A stretch of 6,736 nt of DNA, taken from Vulcanimicrobiota bacterium. Lineage in GTDB: Bacteria > Vulcanimicrobiota > Vulcanimicrobiia > Vulcanimicrobiales > Vulcanimicrobiaceae. Positions 1-6,521 of this stretch are shown piece by piece. The stretch's first letter is position 1; every line of letters starts with the position of its first letter. The notes under the pieces are model-generated. The model saw only the letters and a list, made by a program, of their open reading frames with translations. It was not told the origin of the DNA and ran no database searches. Where the stretch lies: contig JAFAMS010000446.1 of the NCBI GenBank assembly GCA_019233165.1, positions 1-6,736 of the forward strand, written 5' to 3'. Position numbers and translations under genes: made by a program.

Positions 1-720
1 TGCGAGGCCGAGCCGGGGATCGCCGTAGTTCGCAATCGCGCGCTCGAGTTCGCGCTTGCAGGTTTCGACTTCTTGGCGTTCCTCGACGACGACGAGCTCG
101 CCTCGGAGCGCTGGCTTGCGGAGCTTGCGCGCGTGCAGGCCGCGACCGATGCAGACGCCGTGATCGGCCCGGTGACGCCGGAATACCCGCCGCATGCGCC
201 GGCGTGGATCGCCGGCGGAGGGTTCTTCGAGCTGCCGACGTTCGAGGACGGCGCCGCGGTCGAGATGGGTTGGACCGGAAACTGCCTGATCCGCATGGCG
301 ACGGTGCGGCGTTTGGGTTTGCGCTTCAACCTTTCGTTCGGCCTGACGGGCGGCTGCGATTCGCTCTTTTTTGCAGAGTTGCTGCGCGCGGGAGGGAGCG
401 TGCGCTATGCCGCCCACGCCGACGTACGAGAGCCGGTCCCCTCGAAGCGGCTCACCGCGCGCTACGTTCTCTTCAGGCGCGTGCGGATCGGAAACACGCT
501 CGCGCGCTGCGATCGGATCGTCACGCCGACGCCGCGCGCGTTCGTGCGGCGGACGATTCTCTCGAGCTTGACGATCCTCTCGGGGCTGCTGCGGGTCGGC
601 CCGCTCGCGCTGCGGGGAGGGAAGCGCGGAGCGATGTTCGCGGCACGTGACGTCGCGGCGGGTCTCGGCGTCCTTGCCGGGCTCGCGGGTGTCGTCGTCA
701 CGGAGTACAAGCGCCGCTAG
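1..720 (+). CDS. Family 2 glycosyltransferase, C-terminal part (5' end outside window)
   Basis: The reading frame is open from base 1 to the TAG at 718-720, giving 239 visible residues; the true start lies upstream of the window. The first visible residues (GIAVVRNRAL) followed by a hydrophobic strand and a DDDE motif at visible residues 29-32 are typical of GT-A fold, family 2 glycosyltransferases, where the Asp cluster binds the metal and nucleotide-sugar. Further on are GNCLIR (about 90-95), GGCDSLFF (117-124), and an acceptor-side REPVPSKR followed by an FRRVRIGN-like stretch, an order seen in ExoM-like enzymes. The C-terminus (about 185-234) is hydrophobic, ending EYKRR, and may lie on the inner membrane. 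One oddity is that GGCD stands where most relatives have GGED. The donor and acceptor sugars cannot be told. It is followed after 21 bases by the acyl-CoA synthetase, probably in one transcript. Confidence 0.88.
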   Translation, partial: CEAEPGIAVVRNRALEFALAGFDFLAFLDDDELASERWLAELARVQAATDADAVIGPVTPEYPPHAPAWIAGGGFFELPTFEDGAAVEMGWTGNCLIRMATVRRLGLRFNLSFGLTGGCDSLFFAELLRAGGSVRYAAHADVREPVPSKRLTARYVLFRRVRIGNTLARCDRIVTPTPRAFVRRTILSSLTILSGLLRVGPLALRGGKRGAMFAARDVAAGLGVLAGLAGVVVTEYKRR

Positions 721-741
721 GACGCGAAGCCATCTCGGGCT

Positions 742-2409
742 ATGAGCGGCTCGAGCTACGTCCACGGCGCCGGCGACGTCCCCTTTATCGCCGAGACGAT
801 CGGCGCCCACTTCGATGCGATTGCGCGGCGCTTCCCCGACCGCGACGCGGTCGTCTCGCGTCATCAAGGGGTCAAGCTGAGCTACGCCGAGCTGCGTCAT
901 GCGACCGATGAATTCGCCCGCGGGCTCCTCGCGCTCGGCGTCAAGCACGGCGACCGTGTCGGGATCTGGTCGACGAACAACGTCGAGTGGGTGATCGCTC
1001 AATTCGCCACCCCGAAGATCGGCGCGATCCTCGTCAACGTCAACCCCGCCTATCGGACCTCGGAGGTCTCGTACGCGCTGCAGCAGAGCGGGGTGAGCGT
1101 CTTGCTCACCCAAGTCCGCCACAAGACGAGCGAATACGCGCGAATGCTCGCGGAGGTTCGCGAAGCGCTTCCGGAGCTGCGGACGATCGTCTTCATCGGC
1201 GACGACGCCCCGGACGTCGATCTCGGCGCTCTGCGCTGGAACGACGTTCGCGCGCGCGCCTCGGAGGTCGGCCCGGATACCCTCGCAGAGCGTCTTGCGC
1301 TCACGCAATTCGACGAGCCGATCAACATCCAATACACCTCGGGGACGACGGGCTTTCCGAAAGGCGCGACGCTCTCGCACCACAACATCCTCAACAACGG
1401 CTTCTTCATCGGTGAAGGCTGCGGCTACACGGAGCTCGATCGCGTCTGCATCCCCGTCCCGTTTTATCATTGTTTCGGGATGGTGCTCGGCAACTTGGCG
1501 TGCGTCACGCACGGTGCCGCGATGGTGATTCCGGCGCCGACCTTCGATCCGGCGGCGACGCTCGAGGCGGTCGTCGCGGAGCGCTGCACTTCCCTCTACG
1601 GCGTCCCGACGATGTTCATCGCGGAGCTCTCGCTTGCGGAGTTCGAGCGCTACGATCTCTCCTCGCTGCGAACCGGGATCATGGCCGGCTCGCCGTGTCC
1701 GGTCGAGGTGATGAAGCGCGTGCAGAACGAGATGCACATGCCGGAGGTCACCATCTGTTACGGGATGACCGAGACTTCACCGGTTAGCTTTCAAACCGGG
1801 AAGCACGACAGTCTCGAGAAGCGGACGACGACCGTCGGCCGCGTGCACCCTCACGTCGAATGCAAGATCGTCGACGAGCACGGGCGGATCGTGCCGCGCG
1901 GAACGCCGGGCGAGCTTTGCACGCGCGGCTATCTCGTCATGCTGGGCTATTGGGGCGATCCCGAGAACACCGCCAAAGCGATCGACTCCGCCCGCTACAT
2001 GCACACGGGCGACGTGGCCGTGATGGACCGGGACGGATACGTCAACATCAGCGGCCGGATCAAAGACATGGTGATCCGCGGCGGCGAGAACATCTACCCG
2101 CGCGAGATCGAAGAGTTCTTGTACACGCACCCGGCGGTGAAGGACGTCTCGGTCATCGGCGTCCCCGATGCGAAGTACGGCGAAGAACTGTGCGCCTGGA
2201 TCGTCCCGCATCCCGGCGCGAGCGTCGACCTCGAGGGCATCCAGGAGTTCTGCCGCGGGAAGATCGCGCACTACAAGATCCCCCGGTACGTCCGGATCGT
2301 CGAGGCGTTCCCGATGACCGTTACCGGGAAAGTCCAGAAGTTCAAGATGCGCGAGACGTCGATCGGCGAGCTCGGCCTGGAGTCGGCGGCGAAGATCGTT
2401 ACCGCTTAG
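742..2409 (+). CDS. ACSF2-like (medium-chain) acyl-CoA synthetase, AMP-forming
   Basis: A complete 555-residue ATP-dependent acyl-CoA ligase of the ANL superfamily. It activates a carboxylic acid to an acyl-adenylate and then transfers it to CoA, in the cytoplasm. Visible core motifs are the phosphate loop [11 protein letters not shown] (198-208), YGMTETSP (340-347), the ribose-binding TGD (422-424), the hinge [16 protein letters not shown] (438-453), and the C-terminal [10 protein letters not shown] with catalytic Lys530. The N-terminal [13 protein letters not shown] and the [11 protein letters not shown] stretch after the P-loop match the ACSF2 type (medium-chain acyl-CoA ligases) better than long-chain FadD or acetyl-CoA synthetase; this rests on remembered family sequences. 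ATG 742 is the only start available, because the preceding gene's TAG is in the same frame. No good Shine-Dalgarno is visible, so translation may be coupled to the glycosyltransferase. The acid it activates is not known; an oxalate-CoA ligase role is possible from position but not supported by its sequence class. Confidence 0.93.
   Translation: MSGSSYVHGAGDVPFIAETIGAHFDAIARRFPDRDAVVSRHQGVKLSYAELRHATDEFARGLLALGVKHGDRVGIWSTNNVEWVIAQFATPKIGAILVNVNPAYRTSEVSYALQQSGVSVLLTQVRHKTSEYARMLAEVREALPELRTIVFIGDDAPDVDLGALRWNDVRARASEVGPDTLAERLALTQFDEPINIQYTSGTTGFPKGATLSHHNILNNGFFIGEGCGYTELDRVCIPVPFYHCFGMVLGNLACVTHGAAMVIPAPTFDPAATLEAVVAERCTSLYGVPTMFIAELSLAEFERYDLSSLRTGIMAGSPCPVEVMKRVQNEMHMPEVTICYGMTETSPVSFQTGKHDSLEKRTTTVGRVHPHVECKIVDEHGRIVPRGTPGELCTRGYLVMLGYWGDPENTAKAIDSARYMHTGDVAVMDRDGYVNISGRIKDMVIRGGENIYPREIEEFLYTHPAVKDVSVIGVPDAKYGEELCAWIVPHPGASVDLEGIQEFCRGKIAHYKIPRYVRIVEAFPMTVTGKVQKFKMRETSIGELGLESAAKIVTA
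2406..2409. other. Convergent stop-codon overlap
   Basis: The four bases TTAG hold two stop codons: TAG on the plus strand (2407-2409, acyl-CoA synthetase) and TAA on the minus strand (2406-2408, secreted unknown). The two genes therefore converge with a 4-base overlap and no room for an intergenic terminator. I see no clear hairpin-plus-T-run on either side, so transcripts may run into each other or end by a Rho-type mechanism. Confidence 0.85.
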
Positions 2410-3188
2410 AGCTTTCGGATCCGCACGCCGGCGCCGCGCGATTCGCCGTCGCGGCCGAACGAGAACTCGCCGAGGATCGTCGCATACTGCGGCTTTGGGC
2501 CGCGTGCGGCCTGTGCGGCGATTTGCGCCGCGGCGTAGGTTCGCAGCACGTCGTCGCCGGCGGCGAGCCCCGTTCGCGCCCGGTACTCGCGCGCGATCGC
2601 TTTGACCGCCGGCGTCCGCGCGAGCGGGGCTGGTGCGGCTTCGTACACGTCGCCGAAGAGCGAGTCGATCCGCGCAGGATCGAAGCCGGGCCGCAGCACC
2701 TGCTCGAAGAGCCGCGAGACGTACAATCTGTCGGCGGCACGAGGTCCCATGAAGAGCATCGCCTGCTGCGCCGCGACGAACGTCGCGTCGGAGCTCGCGA
2801 TGCAGCCTTCGACGAACGCATCGGCGCCGGGCGTTGCGGCCGACGCACGTCGCGCGTCCGGAGCGCGCGCCAGCATCAACTCGGCGCGCGCACTGCCGGC
2901 CGGCGTCCCATCGTCCAGGACGCATACTCGCGAGCCGTAGCGAACGGCGATTCGAGCGTACGCCGCGGCGACCAACTGACGGTCGGACGGCGCGACGTTC
3001 AAGAGGACGCCGGCAGGCTTGAGCTCGACCGTCGCGCCGGAGACGACGACTTGGGCTTCCGGCGGATTCGCGACGTCGATCGGCGCGCCGTGGCTGCGCA
3101 GGTCGTCGATCGCAAGCAGTGCCGCGTCGCGGTGCGGAAGACCTATCCCCAGCGTCAGTGACGCCGCGAGCGCGGCGAGAGCGAGCAC
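2406..3188 (-). CDS. Secreted protein of unknown function, last gene of the oxalate cluster
   Basis: A 260-residue protein that I do not recognise. The start is GTG at 3188-3186, one base after the TAG of the transporter fusion (3192-3190). It is the only ATG, GTG or TTG in this frame before the next upstream stop at about 3309, and no strong Shine-Dalgarno is visible, so re-initiation or translational coupling is likely. Residues 2-17 ([15 protein letters not shown]) are a hydrophobic run that looks like a signal peptide, though with no basic residue before it, which is unusual. The remaining sequence is Ala-rich and appears soluble, with only two cysteines (Cys89 and Cys129) that could form a disulfide if exported. 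The region after about 170 looks helical ([25 protein letters not shown]). Its place suggests a periplasmic partner of the oxalate transporter, but this is inference from position only. It could instead be unrelated. Confidence 0.7.
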   Translation of the reverse strand: MLALAALAASLTLGIGLPHRDAALLAIDDLRSHGAPIDVANPPEAQVVVSGATVELKPAGVLLNVAPSDRQLVAAAYARIAVRYGSRVCVLDDGTPAGSARAELMLARAPDARRASAATPGADAFVEGCIASSDATFVAAQQAMLFMGPRAADRLYVSRLFEQVLRPGFDPARIDSLFGDVYEAAPAPLARTPAVKAIAREYRARTGLAAGDDVLRTYAAAQIAAQAARGPKPQYATILGEFSFGRDGESRGAGVRIRKL

Positions 3189-3189
3189 G

Positions 3190-5223
3190 CTATTTCGGGG
3201 GCGGCATGTAGCGGTTTTTCTTGAGGGTCGCCATCCCGAACGACCCCGTGACTTCCTCGACGAAAAGCTTCGCGGCCGCAGCGTTCTTCGTCGCTTTGGG
3301 GACCGCGATCACGTAGGTCGAGACGACGTTGTACTTGTCCTCGATCGGGACGGCGAAGAACCGCGAAGGATCGACGTCGGACGCGAAGGTGATCGTCGCG
3401 TTCGCTTCTTTTCCGACCGCGTCGAGGACGTCGCTCCCTTTCTCTTTCTGCACGACGATGTTCTTGCGGATTTTTTCGACGAAGTCGACGCCCCACTCGG
3501 CCGCAGCCTTTTGGATGACTTGACTGGAGAGCGCCCCGACCGCCGAGCCCGGCGTCCCGAGCGAGAGCTTGACGCCCGGGTTCGCAAGATCGTGCAGCCC
3601 TGCGATCTTCAGCGGATTGCCTTTCGAGACCAAGATGATCTCTTTGTTCTGCAAGATCGGAATCGGGGTCTCGACGAGGTTCTTCACGCGCTCGACCGGG
3701 CCGCTCCCGGCCATGATGACGTCGGCCGGCTTCCCCTCGTCGACCATCGAGGCGATCGTCGAACCGCCGAGGTACTGCGGCGTCACGGTAACGTTCGGAT
3801 GCTTCTTCTGAAAGTCGGCGATGATCGTATCGAACGATTTTTGCGCGTTCGAGGCGATGAGCGCGACGAGCTCGGTTTTGTCGGCGGCGACCGCCGGCGG
3901 AGCCAGGCCGAAGGCGAGGACGGCGGCGAGAGCGACCCCCGCTGCAGCCGCGACCGGCGCGGACGCGCGGTACTGCTTGATCTCCCACAGCCGCAGCGGA
4001 CGCAGAACGCCGAGCGCCATGACCGCCGCGACGATGTTCAGAACCGCTGCGAGCGCAAGCGCGGCGGTCCAACTCCCGGTTGCGGCGGTGATGACGCTGG
4101 CGAGCGGGACGATCAGCGCCGCGGTCCCCTTCGCCGTGTAGAGCATCCCGTAATTTGTCGTCGCGTACTTTTGGCCGAAGTGATCGCGCGTCGTCGCCGG
4201 GAAGATGCTGTAGATCTCGCCCCACGCGAAGAAGACGAGCCCCGACAGCAAAACGAATGCGACCGGCGTCGTCCCGTACTTCATCAGTGCGAAGATCCCG
4301 ATCCCTTCGAGCAGGAACGCGCCGAACATCGTCTGCTCGCGCCCGATCCGATCGGAGAGAAATCCCAGCAGCGGGCGCGTGATCCCGTTCATGATGTTGT
4401 TCAGCGAGAGCGCGTACTGCAGGGCCGGTGCGGTGATCGCGAAGATCGTGACCGGTATCGTGTCGATGTAATAGTCCTTGGCGATCGGCGCGAGCTGCGC
4501 GACCGCCATCAAGCCGCCGGCGCCGACCATCACGAACATCAAATACATGACGTAGAAGACCGGCGAGCGCAGGACTTCCGAAGGGGTGTAGTCGTGCGTC
4601 CCCTGCAGGACGCGCGCCGGCTTGTGGTCTGCGGGCTTGGTCTTCGGCGGCGTGACGAGGAAGAGCGATGCGAGCACGACGATCGTGCCTTGCAGGATCC
4701 CGAAGAAGAGGAAGGTGTGTTCGTAGCCGCTGCTCTTGATCATGTTCGTCAGCGGGATCACCGTGATCGCGGCGCCGGCGCCGAACCCCGCCGACGTGAG
4801 CCCGGCCGCGAGGCCGCGACGGCCCGCGAACCACTTGAGCGCGTTCCCGATGCACGTTCCGTAGACGATTCCGGCGCCGACCCCGGCGACGACGCCGCCC
4901 GCATACAGCATCCCTAGCGAGTGCGCTTGCGAGTCGATCACCCACGCGAGGCCGGCGAGGACGCCGCCGATCAATACCATGATCCGCGGACCGTACCGAT
5001 CGACGAGCGCCGCCTCGAACGGGACCAGCCACGTCTCGACCAGGACGAAGACCGTGAACGAGACCTGAATCGCGGCGCGGCCCCAACCGTGTGCGGCGCC
5101 GATCGGATCGACGAAGACCGTCCATCCGTACTGATAGTTCGCGATCATCGCCATGCAAATAACGCCGGCGACGAGCTGGATCCAGGGGTTTCGCAGACCT
5201 CGGTACGCCGTTTGGTTTTCCAT
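3190..5223 (-). CDS. Fusion of OxlT-like oxalate/formate antiporter (MFS) and ModA-like substrate-binding domain
   Basis: A single 677-residue frame holding two complete modules. Residues 1-411 are a 12-helix major facilitator of the oxalate:formate antiporter family. Loop motifs VDRYGPR (74-80) and SDRIGR (290-295) are present. NGITRP (Arg283) and YTAKGTA (Lys365) line up with the substrate-binding Arg272 and Lys355 of Oxalobacter OxlT. Residues 421-447 are an extra hydrophobic segment ending PPAVAA. Residues 448-677 form a ModA/SBP-type domain with YLGGSTIASM (484-493), GKPADVIMAGSG (497-508), NKEIILV (526-532), GTPGSAVGA (556-564) and FASDVD (613-618). With 12 helices plus one, the binding domain would face the periplasm. 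Start ATG 5221-5223 has AGGAGG four bases upstream; the open frame extends to about 6006, but that part is antisense to frc. The gene begins 8 bases after frc ends. The transported substrate is inferred as oxalate from frc and the kept Arg/Lys pair; the binding-domain ligand is unknown. Confidence 0.9.
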   Translation of the reverse strand: MENQTAYRGLRNPWIQLVAGVICMAMIANYQYGWTVFVDPIGAAHGWGRAAIQVSFTVFVLVETWLVPFEAALVDRYGPRIMVLIGGVLAGLAWVIDSQAHSLGMLYAGGVVAGVGAGIVYGTCIGNALKWFAGRRGLAAGLTSAGFGAGAAITVIPLTNMIKSSGYEHTFLFFGILQGTIVVLASLFLVTPPKTKPADHKPARVLQGTHDYTPSEVLRSPVFYVMYLMFVMVGAGGLMAVAQLAPIAKDYYIDTIPVTIFAITAPALQYALSLNNIMNGITRPLLGFLSDRIGREQTMFGAFLLEGIGIFALMKYGTTPVAFVLLSGLVFFAWGEIYSIFPATTRDHFGQKYATTNYGMLYTAKGTAALIVPLASVITAATGSWTAALALAAVLNIVAAVMALGVLRPLRLWEIKQYRASAPVAAAAGVALAAVLAFGLAPPAVAADKTELVALIASNAQKSFDTIIADFQKKHPNVTVTPQYLGGSTIASMVDEGKPADVIMAGSGPVERVKNLVETPIPILQNKEIILVSKGNPLKIAGLHDLANPGVKLSLGTPGSAVGALSSQVIQKAAAEWGVDFVEKIRKNIVVQKEKGSDVLDAVGKEANATITFASDVDPSRFFAVPIEDKYNVVSTYVIAVPKATKNAAAAKLFVEEVTGSFGMATLKKNRYMPPPK
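3883..3963 (-). other. Internal signal-peptide-like segment joining MFS and binding domain
   Basis: Encodes residues 421-447 of the fusion. A basic stretch (Arg408, Arg411, Lys416, Arg419) precedes about 20 small hydrophobic residues (VAAAAGVALAAVLAFGLA), then PPAVAA before DKTE. This has the n-, h- and c-regions of a Sec signal peptide, with an A-x-A-type cleavage motif near residues 444-447. It can act as a 13th membrane helix holding the binding domain in the periplasm, or be cut to free it. There is no in-frame ATG, GTG or TTG between codon 402 (ATG, 4018-4020) and the binding domain. Confidence 0.7.
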
Positions 5224-5227
5224 CGAT

Positions 5228-5233
5228 CCTCCT
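5228..5233 (-). promoter_or_regulatory. Shine-Dalgarno of the transporter fusion, overlapping the frc stop codon
   Basis: On the minus strand the sequence reads TAGGAGGATCGATG. The TAG at 5234-5232 ends frc, and AGGAGG (5233-5228) is a perfect Shine-Dalgarno four bases before the ATG at 5223. It fixes the transporter start and implies that ribosomes ending frc sit on the next gene's initiation site, favouring coupled and balanced synthesis of the two proteins. Confidence 0.85.
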
Positions 5234-6464
5234 AGATCGCGCCCGCGGCGCGCAGCCGGTCGATCGCCGCCCGGTCGTAACCGAGCTCGCCGAGGATCTC
5301 CTCCGAGTGCTCGCCGAGGAGCGGCGAGGATTCGATCTCGACCGGCGAGTCGGAGAGATTGAGCGGGCAGCCGACGGTGAAAAACGTCCCGCGCTGCGGA
5401 TGCTCGACGCGCGCGATCATACCGCGCGCGCGCAGCGATTCGTCGTTGAGCAGCTCGCGCATATCGAGGATCGGCCCGCAGGGGACGTCGATCGCGTTGC
5501 ACTTGGCGAGCACTTCGTATTTCGAGAACTTGCTCGTCCACGTTTCGATCACCGCGAACATCTCGTCGAGATGAGGGAGCCGGGCCTCGGGCGTTGCAAA
5601 CGCCGGATCGGAGATCAAGTCTTCCCGGCCCATCTCCTTGCAGAGCGGCGCCCAAATCTGCGGCTGGACGATCATGTAGACGTAGTCGTTCGGGCCCCCC
5701 GGCTTGCACTTGAGCGCGGCGCCCGGTTGTCCGCCTCCGGACGCGTTCCCCGAACGCGGTACGACGCCGTTGAAGCTCTTGTTCGGGTACTCGCGCAGAG
5801 GGCCGTGCTCGAGACGCTGTTGATCGCGCATCTTGACGCGGCAGAGGTTGAGGACGGAGTCCTGCATCGCGCAGACGACGCGCTGTCCTCTTCCCGTCTT
5901 CGTTTCGCGCTGATAGAGGGCCGCCAGAATCGCCGCGACCGTGTGGATCCCGGTTCCGGAGTCGCCGATCTGCGCGCCCGTGCTCGTCGGCGGGCCCTCT
6001 TCCCATCCGGTCGTGCTCATCGCGCCGCCCATCGCTTGCGCGACCGTCTCGTAGGCTTTGGCGTCCTCGAATTTACCGGGCCCGAACCCTTTGATCGACG
6101 CGTAGGTGAGCCGCGGGTTCAGCTCCTGCATCCGCTCCCACGTGAAGCCTTGCCGGTCGAGCACGCCCGGCCCGAAGTTCTCGACGACGACGTCGCAGCG
6201 ACGCAACAGCTCTTCGAAGACTTTTTTCCCGTCGGGATGCTTTGTGTTGAGCGTCAAGCTGCGTTTGTTGCAGTTGAGCATCGTGAAATAGAGACTGTCG
6301 ACGTCCGGAAGGTCGCGTAGCTGCTGGCGGGTGATGTCCCCGCGCCCCGGGAGCTCGACCTTGATGACGTCGGCGCCGAGCCATGCCAGAATCTGCGTGC
6401 AAGACGGCCCGGCTTGGACGTGCGTCATATCCAGGACTTTGATCCCGTCGAGAGCTTTTGCCAC
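5232..6464 (-). CDS. frc: Formyl-CoA:oxalate CoA-transferase
   Basis: A class III CoA-transferase of 410 residues that moves CoA from formyl-CoA to oxalate, giving oxalyl-CoA and formate in the cytoplasm. Identity with Oxalobacter formigenes Frc (about 428 residues, compared from memory) is strong along the whole length: [20 protein letters not shown] (5-24, with Gln17), [14 protein letters not shown] (56-69), [18 protein letters not shown] (93-110), GDSGTGIH (167-174, catalytic Asp168), AMQDSVLNL (199-207), IPCGP-type segment VPCGPILDM, and C-terminal [10 protein letters not shown]. About 16 residues are missing between EYPNKSF and VPRSGNA relative to Oxalobacter, and the mobile glycine loop reads SGGGQ (242-246) instead of GGGGQ. 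The start GTG at 6464-6462 is firm: it gives the family N-terminus, and an in-frame stop lies five codons upstream. No Shine-Dalgarno is seen before it. It is first gene of the oxalate cluster; oxc is not present in the window. Confidence 0.95.
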   Translation of the reverse strand: MAKALDGIKVLDMTHVQAGPSCTQILAWLGADVIKVELPGRGDITRQQLRDLPDVDSLYFTMLNCNKRSLTLNTKHPDGKKVFEELLRRCDVVVENFGPGVLDRQGFTWERMQELNPRLTYASIKGFGPGKFEDAKAYETVAQAMGGAMSTTGWEEGPPTSTGAQIGDSGTGIHTVAAILAALYQRETKTGRGQRVVCAMQDSVLNLCRVKMRDQQRLEHGPLREYPNKSFNGVVPRSGNASGGGQPGAALKCKPGGPNDYVYMIVQPQIWAPLCKEMGREDLISDPAFATPEARLPHLDEMFAVIETWTSKFSKYEVLAKCNAIDVPCGPILDMRELLNDESLRARGMIARVEHPQRGTFFTVGCPLNLSDSPVEIESSPLLGEHSEEILGELGYDRAAIDRLRAAGAI

Positions 6465-6521
6465 AGCGGGGAATATTCAGGTCGCGCCGCCCCACCTTTT
6501 CCTGCCGAACGGAGCGATTAT
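6465..6521. promoter_or_regulatory. Divergent spacer with probable frc promoter
   Basis: This is the only gap between the divergent frc and the membrane-protein gene. Against a GC-rich background it carries AT-rich patches: a perfect 8-base palindrome GAATATTC at 6471-6478, just 7 bases before the frc GTG, and ATTATC at 6517-6522, which reads GATAAT (one mismatch to a -10 box) in the frc direction. No convincing -35 box is visible at the right distance. The palindrome could be part of an operator or a -10 for a leaderless frc message. These are weak matches. Confidence 0.3.

Noticed and set aside
742..2409. The acyl-CoA synthetase as an oxalyl-CoA synthetase working with frc
   Set aside because: It is on the opposite strand, grouped with a glycosyltransferase, and its sequence resembles medium-chain ACSF2-type enzymes, so the link to oxalate is position only.
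1777..3161. Open frames on both strands spanning the convergent junction
   Set aside because: They cross the ends of two supported genes, have Arg-rich composition and match no family that I know.
4018..4020. ATG at codon 402 as a separate start for the binding protein
   Set aside because: It falls inside the 12th helix of the carrier, would give an oddly long n-region, and there is no stop codon to end the carrier separately. It remains possible as an internal start but has no clear ribosome site support.
3019..4917. Long plus-strand open frame of 632 codons
   Set aside because: Its translation is dominated by Arg, Asp and Glu repeats, as expected opposite a GC-rich coding strand, and it lies antisense to the well-supported transporter fusion.
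3155..5158. Minus-strand open frame of 667 codons
   Set aside because: It is a frame-shifted shadow of the transporter fusion with Arg/Asp-rich sequence and no recognisable domain.
5224..6006. N-terminal extension of the transporter frame up to 6006
   Set aside because: This part has Arg-rich, low-complexity translation and overlaps frc in another frame. The perfect Shine-Dalgarno before ATG 5223 and the OxlT-like N-terminus fix the start there.
5307..6320. Plus-strand open frame of 337 codons antisense to frc
   Set aside because: It lies wholly opposite frc, whose identification is very strong, and has shadow-like composition.
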